From Bog-756 sp963699055 (lineage in GTDB: Bacteria; Actinomycetota; Acidimicrobiia; Acidimicrobiales; RAAP-2): DNA of 64,000 bases. Shown one piece after another: positions 53,502 through 62,296 of the stretch (positions are counted from its first letter, which is position 1; each line of letters opens with the position of its first letter). The DNA is taken from contig CAVOTA010000002.1 of NCBI GenBank assembly GCA_963699055.1, forward strand, positions 310,001 through 374,000. Direction: 5' to 3'. The notes beneath the pieces were generated by a model that was given only the letters and a program-made list of their open reading frames with translations, was not told where the DNA came from and searched no databases. Made by a program: the position numbers and the translations under genes.

Positions 53502-54251
53502 ATGGGACGACTGGACGACACCGTCGCCGTGGTGACGGGGGCCGCGTCGGGCATCGGTGCGGCCACCGCCGTGCGGTTGGCCGAGGAGGGTGCGACGGTC
53601 GCCACCATGGACCGCACCGAGGGCGTCGACTACGTGCTCGACGTGCGCGACGAACCGGCGGTGCGCGACGCCTTCGCCGACGTGGTCGCCCGTCACGGCC
53701 GCCTCGACTCGTTGGTGCACTGCGCCGGAGTGGCGGGCGGCGGACCCGTCCACCTGGTCGAGGAGGCCGAATGGGACCGCGTGGTCGACGTCAACCTGAA
53801 GGGCACGTTCCTGGTCGACAAGTATGCACTGATCCACATGCTGGAGGCAGACCGGGGATCCATCGTGAACATCGCCTCGATCGAGGGGATCGAGGGCACG
53901 GAGGGCGGCAGCGCCTACAACGCCTCCAAGGGGGGCGTCGTCATGCTCACCAAGTGCATGGCCATCGACTACGGCCACCGCGGCATCCGGGTCAACTGCA
54001 TCTGCCCCGGCGGGGTCGACACCCCGCTGCTCATGGACATCATCGGTGCACCCGGTGTCGAGGTCTACCGGGACAAGATGCACGACCGCCACCTCCTCAA
54101 CCGCTTCGGCAGGCCGTCCGAGATCGCGGCGGCGGCCGCGTTCCTGGTGTCCGACGACGCGTCGTTCATGACCGGCCAGGCCATGGTGGTGGACGGTGGG
54201 TTCACCGCCGGGTTCCGAGCCGGCCTGCTCCAGCAGATGGGTGTCGTATGA
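53502..54251 (+). CDS. Short-chain dehydrogenase/reductase
   Basis: A 249-residue classical SDR. TGAASGIG (12-19) binds the cofactor, NCAG-type HCAGVAGG follows, and the catalytic Ser126, Tyr139 and Lys143 are in NIASIEG and YNASK. Asp37 after the second strand (TMDRTEG) favours NAD over NADP. Typical reactions are oxidation of a hydroxy group on steroids, terpenoids or acyl chains. It overlaps the next gene by 4 bp (ATGA), so the pair acts together. Confidence 0.87.
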   Translation: MGRLDDTVAVVTGAASGIGAATAVRLAEEGATVATMDRTEGVDYVLDVRDEPAVRDAFADVVARHGRLDSLVHCAGVAGGGPVHLVEEAEWDRVVDVNLKGTFLVDKYALIHMLEADRGSIVNIASIEGIEGTEGGSAYNASKGGVVMLTKCMAIDYGHRGIRVNCICPGGVDTPLLMDIIGAPGVEVYRDKMHDRHLLNRFGRPSEIAAAAAFLVSDDASFMTGQAMVVDGGFTAGFRAGLLQQMGVV

Positions 54252-55420
54252 CCGTCACCTTGTCCGCGCCCGACGCCGCCCGCACGCTGCGCGAGCTGGT
54301 GGCCGAGGAGGCCCCCGAGAGCGAGCGCCTGCGTACCCTGACCGCCCGGACCGTCGAGGCGCTGTGGGCGTCGGGTCTGATGCAGCGGTTCAATCCGGCC
54401 GAGGCCGGGGGGACGGAGCCGACGTTCGCCGAGATGATCGAGACATGGATCGAGCTGGCCTGGCAGGACGGTTCCCTCGGCTGGATCGGCATCGCCAACT
54501 TCCCGTCGTCGGCGGCCTGTGCCGCCTACCTCCCTGACGACGGATTCGCCGAGGTGTTCACCGACCATGACAACCTGGTGACCATCGGCGGGCAGTTCTT
54601 CCCGAACGGCCTCGGCGAGTCGGTCGACGGCGGCTACCGGATCTCCGGGGCCTGGCAGTTCGGCTCGGGCACCGGACACGCCGAGTACGTCGCCGCCGGC
54701 TTCATGCCGACCGTCGACGGCGAGCTGGTGGTGGGCGACGACGGGATCCCGCCCCTGCTGGTGGCGGTCATCCCCCGGGACGAGGTCGTGTTCGCCGACG
54801 GCTGGTACGTCCAGGGACTGAAGGGCACCGGCAGCTACGACTACAACGTCACCGAACGCTTCGTCCCCGAGTCGCGCACCTTCGAACTCTTCACCACCAC
54901 CCCGTTGCGGGGGAGGTCGCCCGCCCTCCGGATGGGCCTGATGCCCATCACCGCCGCCGGGCACGCGTCGTGGGCGCTCGGGGTGGCCAGGAGCATGCTC
55001 GACGACGTGGCCGAGCTGGCCCGCACCAAGGTGCGCATGGGGGACGACAGCGCGCTCGCCAACCGCCCCACGTTCCAGAAGGGGCTCTCCCACCACACCG
55101 CCATGTGGCAGGCGGCCCGCCTGCTGGTCCTCGACGCCTTCGCTGCGGCCGAGCGCCAGGTGGTCGCCGAGGGCGGCCTGACCCCGACCATGCGGGCCGA
55201 CCTGCGAGTGGCCGCCACCTATGCCACCGAGGCGAGCCGGGAGGTCGTGCAGTGGGCCCACCTGGCCGCCGGCACGTCGGCCATCCGCGAGGGCTCCCGT
55301 CTCGAGCGGGCCTTCCGGGACCTCTACACCGGCACCCAGCACGTCTTCATCGGCGAGAAGACCTACATCGACGCCGCCCGCATCCACCTGGGCCTGGTCG
55401 ACGACCAGTTCGGCCTCTGA
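54248..55420 (+). CDS. Acyl-CoA dehydrogenase-fold flavin monooxygenase, HsaA-like
   Basis: A 390-residue protein with the acyl-CoA dehydrogenase fold and the type-2 C-terminal domain of group D flavin monooxygenases, such as HsaA of cholesterol breakdown. It has PAEAGGTEPTF, GSLGWIGIANFPSS, SGAWQFGSGTGHAEY, the QGLKGTGSYDYNV loop and GTSAIREGSRLERAFRDL. The catalytic Glu of acyl-CoA dehydrogenases is not apparent, which fits an oxygenase. It would work with reduced flavin from a separate reductase, not seen here. ATG54248 is coupled to the SDR stop. Confidence 0.75.
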   Translation: MTVTLSAPDAARTLRELVAEEAPESERLRTLTARTVEALWASGLMQRFNPAEAGGTEPTFAEMIETWIELAWQDGSLGWIGIANFPSSAACAAYLPDDGFAEVFTDHDNLVTIGGQFFPNGLGESVDGGYRISGAWQFGSGTGHAEYVAAGFMPTVDGELVVGDDGIPPLLVAVIPRDEVVFADGWYVQGLKGTGSYDYNVTERFVPESRTFELFTTTPLRGRSPALRMGLMPITAAGHASWALGVARSMLDDVAELARTKVRMGDDSALANRPTFQKGLSHHTAMWQAARLLVLDAFAAAERQVVAEGGLTPTMRADLRVAATYATEASREVVQWAHLAAGTSAIREGSRLERAFRDLYTGTQHVFIGEKTYIDAARIHLGLVDDQFGL

Positions 55421-55486
55421 CCGCCACGTCGACACCGGTGTCGGCGCCGGGGTCGGTGCCGTCCGGCAGAGCCCGTCCGGCGCTCG

Positions 55487-56917
55487 CTACAGCTGCATGG
55501 CCTTGACCTCGAGGAACTCCTCGAGGCCGAACGAACCGAACTCGCGTCCGTTGCCCGACTGCTTGTACCCGCCGAACGGTGCCATCGGGTTGAATGAGCC
55601 GCCGTTCACCTCCACCTGCCCGGTCCGGAGCCGGCGGGCGACCGCCTTGGCGTGGTCGGGGTCCCCGGACCACACACCGCCTCCCAGGCCGTAGTCGGTG
55701 TCGTTGGCGATGTCCACGGCCTCGTCCTCGGAGTCGTAGGGGATCAGCACGAGCACCGGCCCGAAGATCTCCTCGCGGGCGATCGTCATGTCCCGGGTCA
55801 CGTCGGAGAACACCGTGGGCGAGACGAAGTAACCCGAGTCGAGGCCTGCGGGCGTCTCCGCTCCGCCGGTCACCAGCCGGGCGCCCTCACCGAGGCCCTT
55901 GTCGATGTAGCCCCGCACCCGATCGCGCTGGGTGGCCGACACCAGTGGGCCCAGACGGGTCGCCGCGTCGAAGGGGTCACCGGGGGTGAAGGCCTCGGCG
56001 GCGTCACGGGCGAGCTCCTCGACCTCGGCCAGACGGTCCCGCGGCACCAGCATGCGGGTCAGTGCACTGCAGGTCTGCCCCGAGTTCAGGAAGCACTTCG
56101 TCACCCCGTCCGGCACGGCCTTGGCCAGGTCGGCGTCGGGCAGGATCACGTTCGCCGACTTGCCGCCGAGCTCGAGCGCCACCCGCTTGACCGTGGCGGC
56201 AGCCACTTCGGTGACGCGCCGGCCCGCACGGGTGGAGCCGGTGAACGACACCATGTCGACGTCGCCATGGGCGGCGATGGCCTCCCCGACGACGGGTCCG
56301 AACCCGGTGACCAGGTTGAACACACCGGCCGGCACCCCGGCCTCGGCCATCACGTCGGCCAGCACGAACGCGTTGAGCGGGGCCACCTCGCTCGGCTTCA
56401 CCACGACGGTGCAGCCGGCGGCCAGCGCGGGGGCGACCTTGGCCGCGATCTGGTGCAGCGGGTAGTTCCACGGGGTGATGCAGCCGACCACCCCGATCGG
56501 CTCGCGGACGACGAGCGAATTGCCCAGCTCCTGCTCCCACGTGAAGTCGGCGGCGACCTGGGCGGCGGTGGCGAACGAGTTCATCGGGAGTCCCACCTGC
56601 ACCAGCTGGGAGAGCATCCGGGGCATACCCACCTCGTGGGTGATCAGATCCGCCAGGGAGTCCATGTGGGTGCCCAGCCCCTCGGCCACCGCGGTCAGGT
56701 AGCCGGTGCGCTCGGCGACGGACAGCGCCGACCACGCCGGGAAGGCGGCCTTGGCGGCGGCCACGGCACGGTCCACGTCCTCGGTCGTCCCCTCGGGCAC
56801 CGTGCCGAGGACCTCCTCGGTCGTCGAGTCGATCACGTCGATCGTGCCCGTACCGGTCGAGGGGACCCAGTCCCCGTCGATGTAGAGCGAGTCGCGGGTG
56901 GTGTCGTGCGTGGCCAT
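55487..56917 (-). CDS. NAD(P)-dependent aldehyde dehydrogenase
   Basis: A 476-residue class 1-type aldehyde dehydrogenase. The oxyanion Asn151 is in PWNYP, Lys174 in VVKPSEVAP, FTGSTRAG binds the cofactor, general base Glu249 is in LELGGKS and nucleophile Cys283 in NSGQTCSA. EEIFGPVL and PFGGYKQSGNGREFG complete the set. ATG56917 has AGGGAG 4 bases upstream. It is divergent from tetR and converges with the HsaA-like gene. Substrate unknown. Confidence 0.93.
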   Translation of the reverse strand: MATHDTTRDSLYIDGDWVPSTGTGTIDVIDSTTEEVLGTVPEGTTEDVDRAVAAAKAAFPAWSALSVAERTGYLTAVAEGLGTHMDSLADLITHEVGMPRMLSQLVQVGLPMNSFATAAQVAADFTWEQELGNSLVVREPIGVVGCITPWNYPLHQIAAKVAPALAAGCTVVVKPSEVAPLNAFVLADVMAEAGVPAGVFNLVTGFGPVVGEAIAAHGDVDMVSFTGSTRAGRRVTEVAAATVKRVALELGGKSANVILPDADLAKAVPDGVTKCFLNSGQTCSALTRMLVPRDRLAEVEELARDAAEAFTPGDPFDAATRLGPLVSATQRDRVRGYIDKGLGEGARLVTGGAETPAGLDSGYFVSPTVFSDVTRDMTIAREEIFGPVLVLIPYDSEDEAVDIANDTDYGLGGGVWSGDPDHAKAVARRLRTGQVEVNGGSFNPMAPFGGYKQSGNGREFGSFGLEEFLEVKAMQL

Positions 56918-57012
56918 GATGCTCCCTTGCAGGTCCGGTGGTCGGTCGACCTGATCACTGTAGGGGTCGCACCGGGCGCCCGCCCGGACGGGGCCGCGCC
57001 GAGTCGCCACGT

Positions 57013-57041
57013 TTGCGTAACGCTTCCGATATATGTAGGTT
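57013..57041 (+). promoter_or_regulatory. tetR promoter with candidate TetR operator
   Basis: TTGCGT (57013-57018) and TAGGTT (57036-57041) are 17 bp apart. The palindrome GCGTAACGC (57015-57023) overlaps the -35 box, a good site for autorepression. The aldehyde dehydrogenase promoter on the other strand probably uses TACAGT (56962-56957). Confidence 0.5.
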
Positions 57042-57074
57042 CGTTCCGCAGGCGACGACCACCGGACGGGGTGC

Positions 57075-57743
57075 ATGGCCAGGACACAGGGGGAACGGAA
57101 GGCGGAGACTCGGGCCCGGCTGCTGGCCGCGGCCGCCGAGCTCTTCGCCGACCAGGGGATCGACGCCGTGTCGGTCGACGCCGTGGCCCAGGCGGCGGGC
57201 CGCACCTCGGGTGCCGTCTACGCTCACTTCGGCTCGAAGCAGGGGCTGCTGCTGGCCCTGCTGGACTCGTGGAAGGACTCGGTGCTGACCGTCCTCCTGG
57301 CCGAGGTCGCCGTGTCGGACTCCCCTGCCGGACAGCTCGGCGCGGTGTGGGCCAACGTTTCCCGGACGTCCGAGGATTCCGACCGTGCCTCGTCGCGCTG
57401 GCCGCTGCTGGAGCACGAGCTGTGGCTGCGGGCGGCCCGGGACCCCGAAGTGGCCGATGTGCTCCGGGTCCGCAATGCCGAGGCGCTCCGGTACAGCGCC
57501 CGACGGATCGACACCTGGACGACCGCGGTCGGCGCCGAGCCGACGTCGACACCGGAGGAGCTGGCGGTCCTGGTCAAGGCTCTCCTCACCGGCCTCGCCC
57601 TGCAGAAGCGGCTCGACCCCGCGACGGTCCCCGACGACCTGGCGCTGCGCGGCCTGTCCGCGTTGGTGGGACTGCCCTCACCGGCGACACGGTCCGGGTC
57701 GCCGTCGCGCACCTCACCGGTGTCCACCTCCTCCTCGCCCTGA
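57075..57743 (+). CDS. TetR family transcriptional regulator
   Basis: A 222-residue regulator. The N-terminal helix-turn-helix is clear: ERKAETRARLLAAAAELF, then SVDAVAQAAGRTSGAVYAHFGSKQGLLLALL. The ligand domain (about 65-200) is not assigned, and the last 18 residues are Ser/Pro/Thr-rich. By position it controls itself and the divergent aldehyde dehydrogenase, perhaps also the plus-strand SDR unit, whose promoter shares the GTAGGTTCG motif. ATG57075 is about 33 bases after the -10 box. Confidence 0.9.
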   Translation: MARTQGERKAETRARLLAAAAELFADQGIDAVSVDAVAQAAGRTSGAVYAHFGSKQGLLLALLDSWKDSVLTVLLAEVAVSDSPAGQLGAVWANVSRTSEDSDRASSRWPLLEHELWLRAARDPEVADVLRVRNAEALRYSARRIDTWTTAVGAEPTSTPEELAVLVKALLTGLALQKRLDPATVPDDLALRGLSALVGLPSPATRSGSPSRTSPVSTSSSP

Positions 57744-57744
57744 T

Positions 57745-57887
57745 CCGGACGACCGTCCGGACGACCGTCCGACCGACCTGTCCCCACCGACCGACCCATC
57801 GACCGACCCATCGACCGACCGATCACCCACAACTCACCACTCACCACTCACCACTCACCACTCACCACTCACCACTCACCACTCACC
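57745..57887. repeat. Three successive short tandem arrays before the nitronate-monooxygenase-like gene
   Basis: First, CCGGACGACCGT appears twice (57745-57768). Then GACCGACCCATC-like units run (57788-57822). Then eight perfect copies of the heptamer ACTCACC fill 57832-57887. The plus strand of the last array lacks G entirely. The array ends just before AAGGAG and ATG57903, so it forms the mRNA leader. No gene is seen in this 159-bp gap. Confidence 0.92.
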
Positions 57888-57902
57888 ACCAAGGAGCCCA
57901 CC

Positions 57903-59024
57903 ATGCACACCGAGATCTGCGACCGCCTCGGCATCGAATTCCCGATCTTCGCCTTCACCCACTGCCGTGACGTCGTCGCCGCCGTCACCAACGCCGGTGG
58001 CATCGGCGTGCTCGGCGCCATCGGCTTCACCCCTGAGCAGCTCGAGGTCGAGCTGACCTGGATCGACGAGCACGTGGGGGAAAAGCCCTACGGCGTCGAC
58101 ATCGTGATCCCGGCGAAGTACGAGGGTATGGACGAGATGGACCCCGACAAGTTGGAGGCCCAGATCCGCGGACTGGTCCCGCCCCAGCACAAGGAGTTCG
58201 CCATGAAGATCCTGGCCGACCACGGCGTGCCGGAGATCCCCGAGGCCGAGCGCACCTCCAACGGCATGATCGGGTGGACGGCGGCCCACGCCGCTGGACT
58301 GCTGACGGTCGCACTCGCCCACCCGAACGTGAAGCTCATCGCCAATGCGCTCGGGACACCGCCGCCGGACGTCGTCGAGCGCGTGCAGGGCGCCGGCCTG
58401 ATGATCGGGGCGCTGGCCGGCTCGGTCAAGCACGCCCTCAACCACAAGGCGGCCGGCCTCGACTTCATCATCTGCCAGGGATCCGAGGGTGGGGGCCACA
58501 CCGGTGACGTGGGCAGCATCGTCCTGTGGCCCGAGGTCATCGACGCCGTCGCCCCGGTCCCGGTCCTGGCCGCCGGCGGCGTGGGCAGCGGACGCCAGAT
58601 GGCGGCGGCCCTGGCCCTCGGCGCGCAGGGCGTCTGGTCGGGCACCCTGTGGCTCACCGTGGAGGAGGCCGACATCCCGCCGAAGCAGATGGAGACCTAC
58701 CTGGCGGCCACCAGCCGGGACACCGTGCGCTCGCGCTCGTTCACCGGCAAGCCGTGCCGCATGCTCCGCAACGACTGGACCGATGCGTGGGAGGCGGAGG
58801 ACACCCCGGACCCGCTGCCCATGCCGCTCCAGATGATGGTGGCCATCGAGGCGGTGTCGCGCGGCCACCGCTACCCCGAGCAGGCCAAGGACGTGAACTT
58901 CAACCCGTGCGGACAGGTGATCGGCCGGGCCTCGACGGTGCGCAAGGCCAAGGACGTCGTGTTCTCCATGGTCGAGGAGTTCATCGAGGCCACCGAGCGA
59001 CTGCAGTCGGAGGTCACCGTCTGA
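57903..59024 (+). CDS. Nitronate monooxygenase (2-nitropropane dioxygenase-like) flavoprotein
   Basis: A 373-residue FMN-binding TIM barrel. Seen: the N-terminal GIEFPIFAFTHCRDVVAAVTNAGGIGVLG, in two motif parts, the catalytic-type His in GSEGGGHTGD, and the phosphate site VLAAGGVGSGRQMAAALALGA. Besides nitronate oxidation, family members act as enoyl reductases or NADH:quinone reductases, and actinobacterial steroid/terpenoid clusters often carry one. AAGGAG precedes ATG57903. It follows tetR on the same strand through a repeat-rich leader. Confidence 0.85.
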   Translation: MHTEICDRLGIEFPIFAFTHCRDVVAAVTNAGGIGVLGAIGFTPEQLEVELTWIDEHVGEKPYGVDIVIPAKYEGMDEMDPDKLEAQIRGLVPPQHKEFAMKILADHGVPEIPEAERTSNGMIGWTAAHAAGLLTVALAHPNVKLIANALGTPPPDVVERVQGAGLMIGALAGSVKHALNHKAAGLDFIICQGSEGGGHTGDVGSIVLWPEVIDAVAPVPVLAAGGVGSGRQMAAALALGAQGVWSGTLWLTVEEADIPPKQMETYLAATSRDTVRSRSFTGKPCRMLRNDWTDAWEAEDTPDPLPMPLQMMVAIEAVSRGHRYPEQAKDVNFNPCGQVIGRASTVRKAKDVVFSMVEEFIEATERLQSEVTV

Positions 59025-59085
59025 CCCCGGGTGGCGCGCCCCGGCGGCACGCCGAACCCTCCTGACCGCCGGAAGGGGCGGTGAC

Positions 59086-59097
59086 TACACTCTCCCC
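59086..59097 (+). promoter_or_regulatory. Near-leaderless promoter of the ABC ATPase gene
   Basis: TACACT (59086-59091) is followed by 6 bases and ATG59098, with no Shine-Dalgarno sequence. Confidence 0.5.
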
Positions 59098-61179
59098 ATG
59101 GCCCCCGTGCTCCAGTTGCGTGATCTGCGCACCGAATTCCACCTCCGCCACGGTTCGGTGGTTGCGGTCGACGGCGTGTCCTTCGACGTCTCCGAGGGTG
59201 AGTGCGTGGGCGTGGTCGGTGAGTCCGGCTGCGGCAAGTCCACCACCGGGCTCTCCATCATGCGCCTGCTGCCCAACAACGGGCACCTGACCGGCGGATC
59301 GGTCACGCTGCTCGGGCGTGACCTGGCCGGACTCGACGAGCACGAGATGCGGGCGGTGCGGGGTGACGAGGTCGCCCTCATCCCCCAGGACCCGATGACC
59401 TCGTTGAACCCGACGATGACCGTCGGCCGCCAGATCTGCGAAGGGGTGCTCCTGCACCGCGACGTGAGTCACGACCAGGCACGCACCCGTGCGCTCGAGG
59501 TGCTGCGCCAGGTCGAGATGCCCCAGCCCGAGGAACGCCTCGACCAGTTCCCCCACGAGCTGTCGGGCGGCCTCCGCCAGCGGGTGATGATCGCCATGGC
59601 TCTGGCCTGTGAGCCCAAGTTGTTGATCGCCGACGAGCCCACCACCGCCCTCGACGTCACCATCCAGGCCCAGATCCTCGACCTGATCGACGACCTGCGG
59701 CAGCGCCTGCACATGGCGGTCGTCCTGATCACCCACGACATGGGCGTCATCGCCGGCCGGACCGACCGGGTCGTCGTCATGTACGCGGGCAAGGTGGCCG
59801 AGGAGGCCGAGACCGCCGAGCTCTTCTCCAGGATCCGGCACCCGTACAGCCAGGCCCTGCTCGCCTCGGTCCCGAAGCTCGAGCAGCGCCGCGACGAGCG
59901 GCTGCTGTCGATCCCCGGACTGCCGCCCGACCTGTCCAAGACCATCGTGGGCTGTCGCTTCGCCCCGCGCTGCCAGTTCGCCACCGACGAGTGCCGGACC
60001 GTGGAACCCGAACTCGGGGCCGACGAGTCGATGTCCGGGACCCCCCACCGCTTCGCCTGCTTCCACCCCGTGGATCCTGACGCCGGCCTGCCCGTCGTCG
60101 AGGTCCACGCCCCGGCGAGCGTGTCCCCCACCGCGGCCGCCGGCCGGCCGGAGGACGCTCCCATCATGGTGGTGACCGACCTGGTGAAGGAGTTCCCGGT
60201 GATGGCGGGCGGTCTGTTCCGCCGCCAGATCGGGTCGGTCAAGGCCGTGTCGGGCGTCAACTTCACCATCCGCCGGGGGGAGACGTTCGGGCTGGTCGGC
60301 GAGTCGGGGTGCGGCAAGACCACCATCGGACGACTGCTCGTCGCCCTGGAGAAGGCGAACGCCGGCTCGATCCGGTTCGAGGGGCTCGAGCTGTCGGATC
60401 TGCGGGGCCGAGGGCTCGGTGGCCACCGTCGGGACCTGCAGCTGATGTTCCAGGACCCCTACGCCTCCCTGGACCCCCGCATGCGCGTCGGCACCATCAT
60501 CCGCGAACCGCTGCGGGTGAACAAGGTCGGGAACAAGGCCGCGGAGCAGGAGAAGGTCGGTTCGCTGCTCGACGAGGTCGGGCTCAGCCGCACGGCGGTC
60601 GACCGCTATCCCCACGAGTTCTCGGGCGGCCAGCGACAGCGCATCGGCCTCGCCCGTGCCCTGGCCCTCGACCCCAAGCTGATCGTGGCCGACGAGCCGG
60701 TGTCCGCCCTCGACGTCTCCATCCAGGCCCAGATCCTCAACCTGATGAAGGACCTGCAGGCGCGTCACGGCCTCACCTACCTCATGATCTCCCACGACCT
60801 GGCCGTGGTCCGCTACATGGCCGACACCATCGGAGTGATGTACCTGGGCAAGATCGTCGAACTCGGCCCGGCCGAGGCCGTCTACGAGCGCTCCGCCCAC
60901 CACTACACGGTCGGACTGCTCAACGCCGTGCCCGTGGCCGAGGTGGCCGCCGCACGCCAGCTGACCGCTTCCCGGGAGCGGGTGGCGGGCGAGCTGCCCT
61001 CCTCCATGTTCCCGCCCAAGGGGTGCCGGTTCAGCACGCGCTGCAAGGCCGTGCAGCCCCGGTGCATCGAGGAGGAGCCGCTCATGCAGGACTTCGGCGA
61101 CGGTCACCAGGCCGCCTGCCACTTCCCGCTGCAGACCCCGGTGTCCCTGTCGGCCTCACGGGCCACGACCACCGACTGA
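59098..61179 (+). CDS. Fused double ATP-binding protein of an oligopeptide-type ABC importer
   Basis: A 693-residue protein combining the OppD- and OppF-type ATPases. Half 1 (about 3-330) has GESGCGKST, LSGGLRQR and LLIADEPTTALDV. Half 2 (about 358-685) has GESGCGKTT, FSGGQRQR and LIVADEPVSALDV. Each half ends in an oligo_HPY domain with a Cys cluster: CRFAPRCQFATDEC plus ACFHP, and CRFSTRCKAVQPRC plus AACHFP. Such a cluster is reported to hold an iron-sulphur centre in mycobacterial OppD. It would drive the permeases encoded on the opposite strand. Confidence 0.92.
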   Translation: MAPVLQLRDLRTEFHLRHGSVVAVDGVSFDVSEGECVGVVGESGCGKSTTGLSIMRLLPNNGHLTGGSVTLLGRDLAGLDEHEMRAVRGDEVALIPQDPMTSLNPTMTVGRQICEGVLLHRDVSHDQARTRALEVLRQVEMPQPEERLDQFPHELSGGLRQRVMIAMALACEPKLLIADEPTTALDVTIQAQILDLIDDLRQRLHMAVVLITHDMGVIAGRTDRVVVMYAGKVAEEAETAELFSRIRHPYSQALLASVPKLEQRRDERLLSIPGLPPDLSKTIVGCRFAPRCQFATDECRTVEPELGADESMSGTPHRFACFHPVDPDAGLPVVEVHAPASVSPTAAAGRPEDAPIMVVTDLVKEFPVMAGGLFRRQIGSVKAVSGVNFTIRRGETFGLVGESGCGKTTIGRLLVALEKANAGSIRFEGLELSDLRGRGLGGHRRDLQLMFQDPYASLDPRMRVGTIIREPLRVNKVGNKAAEQEKVGSLLDEVGLSRTAVDRYPHEFSGGQRQRIGLARALALDPKLIVADEPVSALDVSIQAQILNLMKDLQARHGLTYLMISHDLAVVRYMADTIGVMYLGKIVELGPAEAVYERSAHHYTVGLLNAVPVAEVAAARQLTASRERVAGELPSSMFPPKGCRFSTRCKAVQPRCIEEEPLMQDFGDGHQAACHFPLQTPVSLSASRATTTD

Positions 61180-61188
61180 GTGCGGTCC

Positions 61189-61211
61189 GACCGGCGGATT
61201 CCCTGCCGGTC
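61189..61211. terminator. Hairpin between ATPase and permease genes
   Basis: GACCGGC, a 9-base loop and GCCGGTC form a 7-bp stem just after the ATPase stop, between two convergent genes. Confidence 0.4.
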
Positions 61212-61284
61212 CCACCCCCTCCCGCGCCCCCGGCGACGTCCCGACCCGACCGTACGGCCGCCCCTCGGCAGGTCCGCGTGGCGC

Positions 61285-62295
61285 CTACCGCTGCTGCAGC
61301 CGGACCTCGAGTGAGTCGCGCAGGGCGTCGCCCACGTAGTTGAAGGCGATGACCACGAGCACGATGCAGATGCCGACCGGGTAGATCTGCCACCAGTAGC
61401 CGTTGCCGGCGGCGTCCACACCGTTCGACAACATGGTGCCCCAGTCGGTGTTCGGTGCCGGCACGCCGAGGCCCAGGAAGCCCAGGGCGGCCAGCAGCAG
61501 GATCGAGTCAGCCACCTGGAACGTGGCGAACACCACGATGGTGCCCACGGCGTTCGGGATGATGTGGCGGTTGATGATGCGGTTGCGGCTGCCGCCCATG
61601 ACGCGGACGGCCTGCACGTACTCGCGGATGCGCAGCGACAGGGTTTCGCCGCGGATGAGGCGCGCCGGGACCAGCCAGCTCACGAAGGCGATGACCACGA
61701 TGAGCAGCGCTTCGGAGGAGTGGTAGATGGTGACCAGGGCGATGAGCAGGAAGAGCACCGGGATCGAGAGCAGGATGTCCACGATGCGCATGAGCAGCGA
61801 GTCGAGCCATCCGCCGAAGAAGCCGGAGACGGCACCGTAGAGGGTGCCGAAGATGGTGGCCACCAGGGCCGATGCCAGGCCCACGATCAACGAGGCCTGC
61901 CCGCCGAACATGAGGCGTCCGAGGATGTTGAAGCCGTTCTCGTCGGTGCCCAGGGGGTTCCCGTTGCCCGGGGGCGCGTTCTGGGTGGAGTGCTGCAGTG
62001 CGTACTGCGCGTCGGTCTGGTTCGTCGGGTACACGTGGGGACCGACGAAGCAGAACAGCAGGAAGAAGATGATCACGCCGACGCCGACCACCGCCAGCTT
62101 GTTCTCGCTGAAGACGCCGAGCATCCTCTTGAGGTTGCCGCCCGACGACAGCGACTCACCCCCTTCGGGAACGAGGGGGTCCTGCTCGGAGATGGGTCCC
62201 GCCCGCATGAACTCGCCGTCGCCGATGGGTAGCGCCGTCTCGTTCTCGATGTCGTTGAAGACCGGGTCGAACGGCTCGTCGCGTGGGATCGTCAT
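61285..62295 (-). CDS. ABC transporter permease, DppC/OppC type
   Basis: A 336-residue inner-membrane permease with six helices. A cytoplasmic N-terminal lead of about 55 acidic residues is followed by the N-terminal OppC helix and an outer loop (NQTDAQYALQHSTQNAPPGN). The EAA loop that contacts the ATPase is EYVQAVRVMGGSRNRI with IIPNAVG. It is 1 bp after dppB, so the two are co-translated. It pairs with the DppB-type permease to form the translocation pore. Confidence 0.92.
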   Translation of the reverse strand: MTIPRDEPFDPVFNDIENETALPIGDGEFMRAGPISEQDPLVPEGGESLSSGGNLKRMLGVFSENKLAVVGVGVIIFFLLFCFVGPHVYPTNQTDAQYALQHSTQNAPPGNGNPLGTDENGFNILGRLMFGGQASLIVGLASALVATIFGTLYGAVSGFFGGWLDSLLMRIVDILLSIPVLFLLIALVTIYHSSEALLIVVIAFVSWLVPARLIRGETLSLRIREYVQAVRVMGGSRNRIINRHIIPNAVGTIVVFATFQVADSILLLAALGFLGLGVPAPNTDWGTMLSNGVDAAGNGYWWQIYPVGICIVLVVIAFNYVGDALRDSLEVRLQQR

Positions 62296-62296
62296 G

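Noticed and set aside
55430..55443. Perfect 14-bp palindrome between the flavin enzyme and aldehyde dehydrogenase genes
   Set aside because: It has no loop to form a terminator, lies between two stops where an operator is unlikely, and such palindromes arise often in GC-rich DNA.
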